A stretch of 9,273 bases of DNA. It comes from Bacteroidota bacterium (GTDB lineage Bacteria; Bacteroidota; Bacteroidia; B-17B0; B-17BO). The notes under the pieces were generated by a model. That model did no database searches and had not been told where the DNA came from. It saw nothing but the letters and a program-made list of their open reading frames with translations. Where the stretch lies: the NCBI GenBank assembly GCA_025356715.1, contig JANXRU010000427.1, forward strand, positions 1 to 9,273, given 5' to 3'. A program made the translations under genes and the position numbers. Positions 1 to 7,420 of the stretch are shown here, in pieces (position 1 is the first letter of the stretch; the number at the start of each line of letters is the position of its first letter).

Positions 1-1844
1 TTTATTTTAAAGGGGTCGAATATTTTAACAATATTGAACTCGATAGCGCAACGCGTTACTTTAAAAAATCGTTGACGGTTAATTTTGATAAAACTTATAA
101 TGCATTATCTCAATATTGGTTAGGCGAAATTTCTTATATTAAAAAAGATTATGCAACAGCGGTAGATACTTGGAAAGCCTTTCAATTAAACGAAGGAGCT
201 TTTAGCTTGAAGGAATATGATTTATCTAATTATAATATTGGATATGCCTATTTTCAGCAAAAAAATAATTATTCAGATGCTAATATTTCTTTCCGTAAAT
301 TTTTGCTTACTAAAAATTCGTATGAACCTGCAAAAGTTGCAGATGCTCACATAAGGACAGCTGATAGTTATTTTATGCAAAAAATATATCCACAAGCAGC
401 CGATTATTATAAATCAGCCATTGCTTTAAATCAAATGGATATTGATTATTGTATTTACCAGAAAGCTTTATGTAATGGGCTTCTTAAGAAGAATCAAGAT
501 AAAATCTCAGACTTAAAATTATTAGCCACTAAGTATCCCAAATCAAATTATTTAGCAGCCTCTATTTTTGAAACAGCCGAAACCTATAGTAAAGATTTGA
601 ATGATGGTGATAACGCTATTGTATCCTATCAAAAGATATTAGATAACTATCCTAATTCGTCCTATGTTAATTCGGCTTTAGCTGGGATAGGTTTAGTGTA
701 TTATAATAAAAATGAAGATGAAAAAGCATTTACTTATTTCGATCAAATCGTAAAAAAAGATTCTAAGAGCGAAGAGGCTCGTAATGTGTTGCCATATATT
801 AAAAAGATTTTTGAAGGTCAGAAAAAAATTGATGAAATGGATGCTTATTTCACAGCCATTGGTAACCCTTTAAACACTAACGAATTAGAATCATCCTTAT
901 ACGAAGCAGCTCGTGACGCTTATTATACAGAGAAAAATTACGATGTAGCGATGCAAAAATTTGAAAGCTACATTGCTAAATTTTCTAATGGAAAATATAT
1001 TACTGAAGCTCATTTTTGTTTTGCTGAATGCGCCTACAGTAAAAACTTATTTGACAAAGCTTTACCGTCTTATCAATATATTAATGGATTGTCTCGCAGT
1101 ATGTATTCGGAAATAGCATTAGTGAAAACGACTTATTTATTATATAAAGACAAAAAATATGAAGACGTTTTGCCTTTATATCAGAAACTAGAGGATTATG
1201 CAGAAACGCCAATTAATAAGTTAAACGCTCGCATTGGAGCCATGCGTTGCGGGTTTATTTTAAAACGTTATGAAGTTGCCTTAGATTATGCCGTAAAAGT
1301 ATTAGCTACAGAAAAAATTACACCACAGCAAACTAACGAAGCTAAATATGATAAAGCAAAATCATTATTCGAATTAAATCGTTTTGATGATGCTTTATTA
1401 GAGTTTAAAGCGATTTCAAAATCCGCTAAAAATATTACTGGAGCAGAGGCATTATACCATATTGCTAAAATATATTATGCTAAGCAAGATTATACGTTAG
1501 TTGAAAAATCAATTAATAGTTTAATAAGCTACGATTACTCTAATGATGAATGGAATACGAAAGGGTTGTTATTATTATCTGATTCATATATTGCGCGTGG
1601 TGACGATACAGATGCAGAGTTAATGCTTCAAACGGTTATTGATGGTAAGCCTAAGCAAGAATACATTGATGAAGCGATGTTAAAGTTAGAGAAATTGAAA
1701 GCTAAAAAAGCGACGCGTACTTCGCAAGAGCCAGCAACTAATTCAAGTGATATGAAAGTTGATTTTAAAGAATCAAAAAGTGATAAAGATTTATTTGATC
1801 AGTTATTTGACGCACGACAAGATTCATTAAAGAAAAAACCATAG
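1..1844 (+). CDS. TPR-repeat protein, C-terminal part (5' end outside window)
   Basis: The reading frame is open from base 3 at the left edge to the TAG at 1842-1844 (613 residues), so this is the C-terminal part of a longer protein. The TTG at 72 is an internal codon: the residues before it (YFKGVEYFNNIELDSATRYF) already form a TPR helix pair. I count about 14 TPR-like units of roughly 34-36 residues up to about 45 residues from the end, each with the small/aromatic pattern such as A..Y...+.Y..A...Y. The last 45 residues are charged, rich in Lys, Asp and Ser, and probably disordered. TPR arrays are protein-binding scaffolds. In Bacteroidota, TPR proteins of about 1000 residues are common and usually periplasmic, but the signal peptide needed to confirm that is not in the window. 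The next gene starts 48 bases downstream with no obvious promoter between, so the two are probably co-transcribed. The exact partner or substrate is unknown. SprE/PorW-type T9SS lipoproteins are also TPR proteins, but I see nothing specific to them here. Confidence 0.9.
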   Translation, partial: YFKGVEYFNNIELDSATRYFKKSLTVNFDKTYNALSQYWLGEISYIKKDYATAVDTWKAFQLNEGAFSLKEYDLSNYNIGYAYFQQKNNYSDANISFRKFLLTKNSYEPAKVADAHIRTADSYFMQKIYPQAADYYKSAIALNQMDIDYCIYQKALCNGLLKKNQDKISDLKLLATKYPKSNYLAASIFETAETYSKDLNDGDNAIVSYQKILDNYPNSSYVNSALAGIGLVYYNKNEDEKAFTYFDQIVKKDSKSEEARNVLPYIKKIFEGQKKIDEMDAYFTAIGNPLNTNELESSLYEAARDAYYTEKNYDVAMQKFESYIAKFSNGKYITEAHFCFAECAYSKNLFDKALPSYQYINGLSRSMYSEIALVKTTYLLYKDKKYEDVLPLYQKLEDYAETPINKLNARIGAMRCGFILKRYEVALDYAVKVLATEKITPQQTNEAKYDKAKSLFELNRFDDALLEFKAISKSAKNITGAEALYHIAKIYYAKQDYTLVEKSINSLISYDYSNDEWNTKGLLLLSDSYIARGDDTDAELMLQTVIDGKPKQEYIDEAMLKLEKLKAKKATRTSQEPATNSSDMKVDFKESKSDKDLFDQLFDARQDSLKKKP

Positions 1845-1892
1845 AAAGAAAAAGTATTAAGACTTATATCCGATTACAGAATACTAATCATT

Positions 1893-3668
1893 ATGAAAGA
1901 AGAAAAAAATTATAATAGCGATACCATTTTATCATCCAGTAAATATGGTAATTCGTTTATGTACGAGCAAGATCAGCTTCAACAAAAACGACGCACTAAA
2001 AAACTACAATGGTTTTTTGTATTAGTACTTGTATTAGGCTATATAGTTGCAGCATTAGCGCAAACAGGTGGAACCAATCAAACATTTACTACAACTTCTA
2101 TTTTTGAACCAACCATTAAAGATGCGGTGATGTTAGGTGATTTGCCTGAAATAAAAGATACAGTTAAAAAAATAAGAAATATTAATTACAATATCCAATC
2201 TACGCCTTTAGTTTCTAAATATGAAGTCATTCCTATTGATGCTGCCAAAATGCAAAACGAACCATTATCAAAATTATACCGTTCGTTATTAAAAATTGGT
2301 ATGGGAACTTACACAACACCTTACGGAGAAATTTGGTTAAATAGTTTGCGTACACGCGATATCGCTTATGGAGTGCATTATAAGCATTTATCATCTTCGT
2401 CTCAACTATCAGGTGTTGGTTATAGTGGGTTTAGCGACAATGAAGCCGAATTATTTGGAAAGAAGTTTTATAAAAAACATACACTAACTGGAGAATTTAA
2501 TTATAAAAGAAATGTGGTTCATTTTTACGGATATGATACTACTGAAAATCATTTAACGAAAGACTACACCAAACAAGTATATCAGTTATTTGAACCAGTT
2601 ATTACTTTACAAAGTCATTATACAGATAGTTCTAAAATAAATCATCGGATTAAATTGGGTTATTATAATTTGGCTGATAATTTATATGCATCAGAAAATA
2701 ATATTAAATTGAATACACTGTTTAATACATATATTAATAAAGAACGTTTATTTGTAGCCTTTGATGCAGATTATTTTAATCACAAATTACCTAAAGATAC
2801 CTTTAATAATGCCATTGTAAAGTTGAACCCGTATTTTGATGCACACGGAAAAAAATGGAAAGCAGATATTGGATTGGCTGTAACGATGGATATGTTTAGT
2901 TCTAAAGGCGACGCGAAATTTTATATTTATCCGCAGTTAAATGCCCAATATGATATTTATGAAAGTGTAATTATTCCTTATATTGGAGTAAATGGAGGTT
3001 TGCAAAAGAACTCGTTAAGAAGCTTATCTAATGAAAATCCATTTATCTCTTCCACAATCGATTATAAAAACACTAACACTAAGTATAATGTATATGGTGG
3101 ATTAAAAGGGAATTTAAGTTCAAATACAAGCTATGACGCTAAAGCAAGCTATAGTAGTGTTGATAACATGGCATTTTATGTGATTGATTATAGCGACAAT
3201 ACAACACTTGATAATAAATATAAAGTATTGTATGATAACACTAATTTATTTAATGTTTCGGCGCAATTGAAATATCAATACAAAGAAAAAATGCATTTTA
3301 TCGCTAAAGGAAATTATTACAATTACAAAACTCAAACCCTTGCTAGAGCCTATCATAAGCCTGATTTTGATTTAACATTTTCTGCTATTTATAATTTAAG
3401 GAGTAAAATTATTATTAAAGCGGACATTTTTGTTTTAGGGAATCAGTTTGCTTTAACGCAAGTAAAAGATAATAACACGTATACTACTCAGCCAAAAAAA
3501 TTGGATGGTATTGGAGATTTTAATTTAGGAATAGAATACCGTTACACAAAGATGCTATCCTTTTTTGCTAAATTTAATAACATTGCCAGTATGCGCTATT
3601 ATCGTTGGGAAAGGTATCCAAGTCAGCGTTTCAACTTAATGATTGGGTTAACGTTTGTGCCATTTTAA
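1893..3668 (+). CDS. Plug-less outer-membrane beta-barrel protein, TonB-receptor-like
   Basis: This encodes 591 residues. Residues 1-37 form a long polar and then basic region (KRRTKK at 32-37). A hydrophobic segment at about 40-55 ends in ALA followed by Gln57-Thr58, a plausible signal peptidase I site. Mature residues up to about 150 are periplasmic-looking, with the segment EPTIKDAVMLGDLPEIKDTV at about 73-92 and KLYRSLLKIGMG at about 127-138. After that come alternating polar/hydrophobic strands rich in Tyr, Asn and Lys, ending in FNLMIGLTFVPF with a C-terminal Phe, as expected for a BAM-inserted barrel. There is no plug domain or TonB box, so it is more likely a porin-like or structural barrel than an active importer, although databases often label this type TonB-dependent receptor. 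From memory, such barrels recur beside large TPR genes in Bacteroidota, so the two may act together at the envelope. The ATG at 1893 gives a 37-residue n-region; the ATG at 1959 (Met23) would give a more ordinary signal peptide and is a real alternative. Confidence 0.82.
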   Translation: MKEEKNYNSDTILSSSKYGNSFMYEQDQLQQKRRTKKLQWFFVLVLVLGYIVAALAQTGGTNQTFTTTSIFEPTIKDAVMLGDLPEIKDTVKKIRNINYNIQSTPLVSKYEVIPIDAAKMQNEPLSKLYRSLLKIGMGTYTTPYGEIWLNSLRTRDIAYGVHYKHLSSSSQLSGVGYSGFSDNEAELFGKKFYKKHTLTGEFNYKRNVVHFYGYDTTENHLTKDYTKQVYQLFEPVITLQSHYTDSSKINHRIKLGYYNLADNLYASENNIKLNTLFNTYINKERLFVAFDADYFNHKLPKDTFNNAIVKLNPYFDAHGKKWKADIGLAVTMDMFSSKGDAKFYIYPQLNAQYDIYESVIIPYIGVNGGLQKNSLRSLSNENPFISSTIDYKNTNTKYNVYGGLKGNLSSNTSYDAKASYSSVDNMAFYVIDYSDNTTLDNKYKVLYDNTNLFNVSAQLKYQYKEKMHFIAKGNYYNYKTQTLARAYHKPDFDLTFSAIYNLRSKIIIKADIFVLGNQFALTQVKDNNTYTTQPKKLDGIGDFNLGIEYRYTKMLSFFAKFNNIASMRYYRWERYPSQRFNLMIGLTFVPF

Positions 3669-3698
3669 AGTATTACTATTTTATTAGTTTTTATCCAA

Positions 3699-3718
3699 TG
3701 TAATACAGAAATATTACA
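3699..3718. repeat. 7-bp perfect inverted repeat upstream of the PCMD/T9SS gene
   Basis: TGTAATA at 3699-3705 is the exact reverse complement of TATTACA at 3712-3718, with a 6-base spacer. It ends 10 bases before the -7 element at 3729-3736, so it sits where a -33 element would be. It could be a regulator's operator. It could also be a weak terminator for the barrel gene that ends at 3668, since the sequence after it (ATAATTTT) is T-rich but the stem is all A/T apart from one G-C pair. Confidence 0.35.
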
Positions 3719-3728
3719 ATAATTTTAC

Positions 3729-3736
3729 TAATTTTG
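3729..3736 (+). promoter_or_regulatory. Bacteroidota-type -7 element (TAATTTTG)
   Basis: The sequence matches TAnnTTTG exactly and ends 23 bases before the ATG at 3760, which would give a leader of roughly 15-20 bases. No TTG or TTTG is present at the usual 17-23 base spacing upstream; a short dyad occupies that place. In AT-rich DNA the -7 match alone is moderate evidence. Confidence 0.45.
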
Positions 3737-3759
3737 ATTAAACTAAAAAACCATAACCT

Positions 3760-4749
3760 ATGAAAAAAATATTTACTATTTTACTATCTTCTTTTACATT
3801 TTATTCATTCGCTCAAACACAAATTACTAATGCTGATTTTGAGCTTTGGGATAATGCTGGAACTTCTACCGAAGAACCAACATCATGGAATTCAAATAAA
3901 ACTGGTACAGGTTTAGCCTCTTCCGGGCCGCAAACTTGCTACAAAGAAACATCTGGGCCACATGGAGGTTCAGCGTGCGTTCGTGTTGAAACTAAATATT
4001 ATATCATTGCTGTTGTTAATGGTAATGTAACGTCTGGTGTTGTTAATGCTCCAAACTCAAATAAACCTGAGGGATACTTATCTGCAACTGGTGCTAATAA
4101 AATTGCATTTACTGGTCGCCCTGATAGTTTAGTTGGATATTATAAATATACTCAAGCAACAAGTGGAACTGGTGCTTCTGCAGAAGTAGGTAAAGTATTA
4201 GCTATTTTACATTCATCAGATTATTATGATCCTGCTACACCTGTTGCAAGTAATCACACTGATTTATCAGCAAATAAAATTGGTGACGCATTATTTTTAA
4301 CTCCAGCAGCAAACAACTCTACTTGGAAACGTTTTAGCGTACCTTTTAATTATGTAAATAGTACTGTTCCTGCTTTTATTATGGTTAATATCACTTCATC
4401 TAATAATCAAACTACAGTGGCTCCTGGCTTAACAGGTACAGGTAGTAAATTATGGGTAGATGATATACAAGCAATTTATAATAGTACGACATCTGTTAAA
4501 GAGAATGATTTTACTAAAAATGTAAAAGTATACTATAATCAAAAAATGATTTATGTAGATTTTATAAATAAAGATAACGATCAATCTACTTTAGAAATTT
4601 ATAATGCAACTGGACAAATTGTTGGTTCTTATTCTATTTCAAACAATACAGTTAATTCTTTTGATGTATCAACTTTATCTACTGGAGTTTATATGTATAA
4701 AATAAGCGGTAAATCTCAAGGGAAATTTGGGAAATTATTTATTGATTAA
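3760..4749 (+). CDS. Secreted PCMD-type beta-sandwich protein with T9SS type A sorting domain
   Basis: This encodes 329 residues. The signal peptide is MKKIFTILLSSFTFYSFA, with Gln19-Thr20 at the mature N-terminus. Residues about 22-242 resemble the putative carbohydrate metabolism domain (PCMD, PF13201): an N-terminal NADFELWDN with a nearby W43, GRPDSLVGYYKY at 119-130, TWKRFSVPFNYV at 188-199, and KLWVDDIQAIY at 230-240. These are the hallmarks of a jelly-roll domain ending in a VDDI strand. Cys60 and Cys73 could form a disulfide. Residues about 247-329 are a T9SS type A sorting domain (TIGR04183-like), with LEIYNATGQIV, STLSTGVYMYKI and the Lys/Gly-rich end GKFGKLFID. The protein should cross the inner membrane by Sec and the outer membrane by T9SS, then be anchored at the surface or released. 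Its ligand is unknown; carbohydrate binding is the family-level guess only. A promoter-like element lies just upstream and a strong hairpin just downstream. The transporter that follows may handle a related ligand, which is inference. Confidence 0.85.
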   Translation: MKKIFTILLSSFTFYSFAQTQITNADFELWDNAGTSTEEPTSWNSNKTGTGLASSGPQTCYKETSGPHGGSACVRVETKYYIIAVVNGNVTSGVVNAPNSNKPEGYLSATGANKIAFTGRPDSLVGYYKYTQATSGTGASAEVGKVLAILHSSDYYDPATPVASNHTDLSANKIGDALFLTPAANNSTWKRFSVPFNYVNSTVPAFIMVNITSSNNQTTVAPGLTGTGSKLWVDDIQAIYNSTTSVKENDFTKNVKVYYNQKMIYVDFINKDNDQSTLEIYNATGQIVGSYSISNNTVNSFDVSTLSTGVYMYKISGKSQGKFGKLFID

Positions 4750-4764
4750 TATTTATTTACTTTA

Positions 4765-4799
4765 ACAAAAACCTTAACATAACCTGTTAAGGTTTTTGT
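4765..4799. terminator. Perfect 15-bp hairpin, likely intrinsic terminator, bidirectional by sequence
   Basis: ACAAAAACCTTAACA (4765-4779) pairs without mismatch with TGTTAAGGTTTTTGT (4785-4799), leaving a 5-base loop, TAACC. Each strand has an A-tract on its 5' arm and a U-tract on its 3' arm, the usual form of a bidirectional intrinsic terminator. It lies 15 bases after the stop of the T9SS-protein gene and ends 9 bases before the ATG of the TonB-dependent transporter gene. No promoter fits between hairpin and ATG, so transcripts of the transporter gene probably include or pass through this hairpin. It may therefore lower downstream expression or act as an attenuator. Confidence 0.8.
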
Positions 4800-4808
4800 A
4801 TTTATACT

Positions 4809-7241
4809 ATGAAGAATACTTTTTTATTATTTTTAATTTTATTGAGCTCATTCGCCTTTTCTCAAACAGGTACAGGTGTGCTAAAAGGCACTATCTTTGA
4901 GAAAGGCTCTAAAGATCCTATTATTGGGGCTACCATTCAATTATTGAGTGATTTATCAAAAGGTGTTGCTTCTGATTTAGAGGGTAATTATGTGCTTGTA
5001 TTAGATAGTGGCTATCATAAGTTATTATGCAGTTACTTAGGTTTACAAAGCGATACGTTTTCAGTTCATATTATTGAAAATCAAATTGCTCAAAAAAACC
5101 TTACACTTAAACAAGAAGGTAAAACACTTGAAACCGTAGTTGTTTCATCTGGTAAATTTGAGCAAAGACTTGAAGAACTAACGGTTTCGATGGAAGTAAT
5201 TAAACCTAGTTTGATTAATAACAAAAATACTACTAGTATAGAAACTGTATTAGAACAAGTACCAGGGTTAACTATTATTGATAATGATCCTCAAATTCGT
5301 GGTGGTAGCGGTTTTACGTTTGGCGTTGGAAGTAGAGTTGCTATTGTAGTTGATGGTGTTCCATTGCTGAGTGGCGATGCTGGTCGCCCTGAATGGAGTT
5401 ATATTCCTGTTGAAAATATTGAACAAATAGAAGTAATCAAAGGTGCATCATCTGTGCTTTATGGTTCTTCGGCTTTAAATGGAGTAATAAATATTAGAAC
5501 AGCCTACCCTAGGGCTAAGCCCAAAACTAGTATTAACTATTCGTTTGGCGGGTATAGTTCGCCACAAGCACCAGCTGATAATTGGTACGGCGCCTCTATT
5601 CCTGGATTTACAAATTTAAATTTATTTCATTCAGAAATTATCAAAAATAATTTGGATTTTGTGATTGGTGCAAATTTCAACATGGATCAAGGCTATATTG
5701 GACCACCGCCTCCAGCTAAATACATGCCTAGTTATATTAAGTCTGCATTGATGGTTGAAGATACTGTGCCAACTTTTACAAATCAAGATTTTTTAAGAAA
5801 ACGAGGACGAGTTAATATCAATTTGCGTTATCGAGCAAAAAAAATTGTAGGATTAAATTTTGGTGTGAATGCTAATTTTATGCTCAATAAAACTAATATG
5901 GTTTTTGCTTGGTTAAGTGATTCAGCGGGATTATACAGAGGTTACCCAGGCGCTGTGTTTTTAGAAGATCAAACTTTATTTAATGTAGATCCTTTTATAA
6001 AGTATACCACTAAAAATGGATTAAGCCATAGTTTACAAACGCGTATTTTTCATTCGGATAATATCATTACCAATAACCAATCTAATAGAGGAACCATGTA
6101 TTTTGGCGAATATCAAGTACAGCGTAAATTTAAAAGTATTGATTTAATCTTTACAGGAGGTTTAGTTGGTAATATTTCTCAATCTACTTCTAAATTATAT
6201 GTATCGAGTGGGAAGCCAAATAATAAAATTGTGAATGCTTCTGGTTATATACAATTAGACAAAAAATTATGGCGTGTTTTAAATTTATCGGGTGGCGTTC
6301 GTTATGAGTATTTTAAAATGAACGATTTAAATAGCGTTGTTGCTCCGATCTTTAGAGCGGGAGCTAATTTGCAAATTACGCGAGCTACATTTATAAGAGC
6401 TTCTTATGGACAAGGATTTAGATATCCAACTATAACTGAGAGATATATTACTACAAAGGCTGGCATGTTTGGTATTTTCCCTAACCCAGATTTAAAACCT
6501 GAAACATCAAAAAGTTTTGAAATTGGTGTGAAGCAAGGTTTTAAAATTGGCAATTGTCAAGGCTATTTGGATATAGCTGGTTTTTATCAAAAATATGAAA
6601 ACACTATTGAGTACTTATTTGGAGTTTGGAACCCTACAGTTTCATTAGTTGGATTTAAGTTTTTGAATACTGGCAATTCTAGAGTTAGAGGGGTTGATAT
6701 TTCTTTAGCAGCAACAACACCAGAAACAAATAAAAAATTTGGGATTAGTGCTTTGATTGGCTATACGTATATAGAACCTGTTAGTTTAAGCCCAGATAGT
6801 GTTTATGCGCGAGATCAATCTTTGGGTGGTTTTGGCCAAGATTTAACGTATAAAAATAGTAGTATGGATACTACAAATAATACACTAAAGTACAGGTTTA
6901 AACATATGATGAAAGGGGATGTGGAATTACGAATCTATAAATTTTCGTTAGGCGTTAGTTATCGTTTTTATAGTAAGATGCAAAATATTGATAAAGCTTT
7001 TGAGGGTTTAGAAACACTGACAGATGGGTTTTCAGATTATGTAGAGAAAATTAAAGGTGTAAATTTTTGGAAAAGCCATGATAATATTCAAGTTTGGGAT
7101 GCTCGTTTAAGTTACCAAATTACTACTAAGCAAAAAGTATCTGTTGTGTGTAATAATGTATTTAATGTAGCTTATTCCTTACGTCCCTTAAAAATTGAGC
7201 CGCCTCGTAATACAGCTTTACAATATGTGTTAACATTTTAA
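4809..7241 (+). CDS. TonB-dependent outer-membrane transporter with carboxypeptidase-regulatory-like domain
   Basis: This encodes 810 residues, a usual length for the family. The signal peptide is residues 1-18 (MKNTFLLFLILLSSFAFS), followed by Gln19-Thr20. Residues about 23-100 form a CarboxypepD_reg-like beta-sandwich (GVLKGTIFEKGSKDPIIGAT..., SDLEGNYVL, ...LTL), typical of Bacteroidota transporters. A TonB-box-like LETVVV lies at 107-112. The plug, about 120-232, contains VLEQVPGLTIIDNDPQIRG, VAIVVDGVPLLSG, then VENIEQIEVIKGASSVLYGS and SALNGVINI. The rest is a 22-strand-type barrel ending in ALQYVLTF with a terminal Phe. It should import a scarce ligand such as a siderophore, cobalamin, heme or oligosaccharide using TonB-ExbBD energy; nothing in the sequence fixes which. 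There is no SusD-like partner next to it, so a classical glycan-uptake pair is unlikely. A perfect hairpin lies just upstream of the start. The start is well supported by the signal peptide. Confidence 0.93.
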   Translation: MKNTFLLFLILLSSFAFSQTGTGVLKGTIFEKGSKDPIIGATIQLLSDLSKGVASDLEGNYVLVLDSGYHKLLCSYLGLQSDTFSVHIIENQIAQKNLTLKQEGKTLETVVVSSGKFEQRLEELTVSMEVIKPSLINNKNTTSIETVLEQVPGLTIIDNDPQIRGGSGFTFGVGSRVAIVVDGVPLLSGDAGRPEWSYIPVENIEQIEVIKGASSVLYGSSALNGVINIRTAYPRAKPKTSINYSFGGYSSPQAPADNWYGASIPGFTNLNLFHSEIIKNNLDFVIGANFNMDQGYIGPPPPAKYMPSYIKSALMVEDTVPTFTNQDFLRKRGRVNINLRYRAKKIVGLNFGVNANFMLNKTNMVFAWLSDSAGLYRGYPGAVFLEDQTLFNVDPFIKYTTKNGLSHSLQTRIFHSDNIITNNQSNRGTMYFGEYQVQRKFKSIDLIFTGGLVGNISQSTSKLYVSSGKPNNKIVNASGYIQLDKKLWRVLNLSGGVRYEYFKMNDLNSVVAPIFRAGANLQITRATFIRASYGQGFRYPTITERYITTKAGMFGIFPNPDLKPETSKSFEIGVKQGFKIGNCQGYLDIAGFYQKYENTIEYLFGVWNPTVSLVGFKFLNTGNSRVRGVDISLAATTPETNKKFGISALIGYTYIEPVSLSPDSVYARDQSLGGFGQDLTYKNSSMDTTNNTLKYRFKHMMKGDVELRIYKFSLGVSYRFYSKMQNIDKAFEGLETLTDGFSDYVEKIKGVNFWKSHDNIQVWDARLSYQITTKQKVSVVCNNVFNVAYSLRPLKIEPPRNTALQYVLTF

Positions 7242-7402
7242 ACAACGCAGCTTTTAGATTAGCTTCTTTTACCAAAGCCGCTACAATCCTTTTTTTTATT
7301 ATGTAAACCTATCTCCCACGTATCGTCAATTTTCCAAATTACAACAGATAGTAAAACAATCCCATTGAGGCGTAATACGGCTTCAAAAAACTATAACTAT
7401 CT
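7242..7402. other. 161-base spacer between transporter and amidase genes
   Basis: The spacer contains an eight-T run at 7290-7297 but only weak pairing upstream (GCTTT at 7250-7254 with AAAGC at 7274-7278), so termination of the transporter gene here is possible but not shown. Its right end carries the -7 element of the amidase gene. The minus strand is open for 43 codons (7262-7390) without a usable start codon. I recognise no RNA gene or riboswitch. Confidence 0.4.
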
Positions 7403-7405
7403 TTG
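7398..7405 (+). promoter_or_regulatory. Bacteroidota-type -7 element (TATCTTTG) of the amidase gene
   Basis: This is an exact match to TAnnTTTG, ending 15 bases before the ATG at 7421, so the expected transcript start is near 7411 and the leader is only about 10 bases. The nearest upstream TTG (7365-7367) is 30 bases away, too far for a normal -33 element. The element contains the TTG at 7403 that could be mistaken for a start codon; its presence argues for initiation at 7421 or 7424. Confidence 0.5.
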
Positions 7406-7420
7406 TATAAATTAAAACCA

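Noticed and set aside
3760..7241. A polysaccharide utilisation locus with a SusC/SusD pair
   Set aside because: The protein before the transporter has neither the helical TPR-like fold nor the lipobox of SusD, and no glycoside hydrolase is nearby.
7250..7297. Possible terminator after the transporter gene (GCTTT/AAAGC pairing, then eight T)
   Set aside because: The stem is only 5 bp with a 19-base loop, and the T-run is separated from it by 11 bases, so it does not meet the form of an intrinsic terminator.
7262..7390. A 43-codon open frame on the minus strand in the spacer after the transporter gene
   Set aside because: It has no ATG, GTG or TTG start that I can support, and no recognised motif. 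It could be a gene remnant, but a short open stretch here is within chance.
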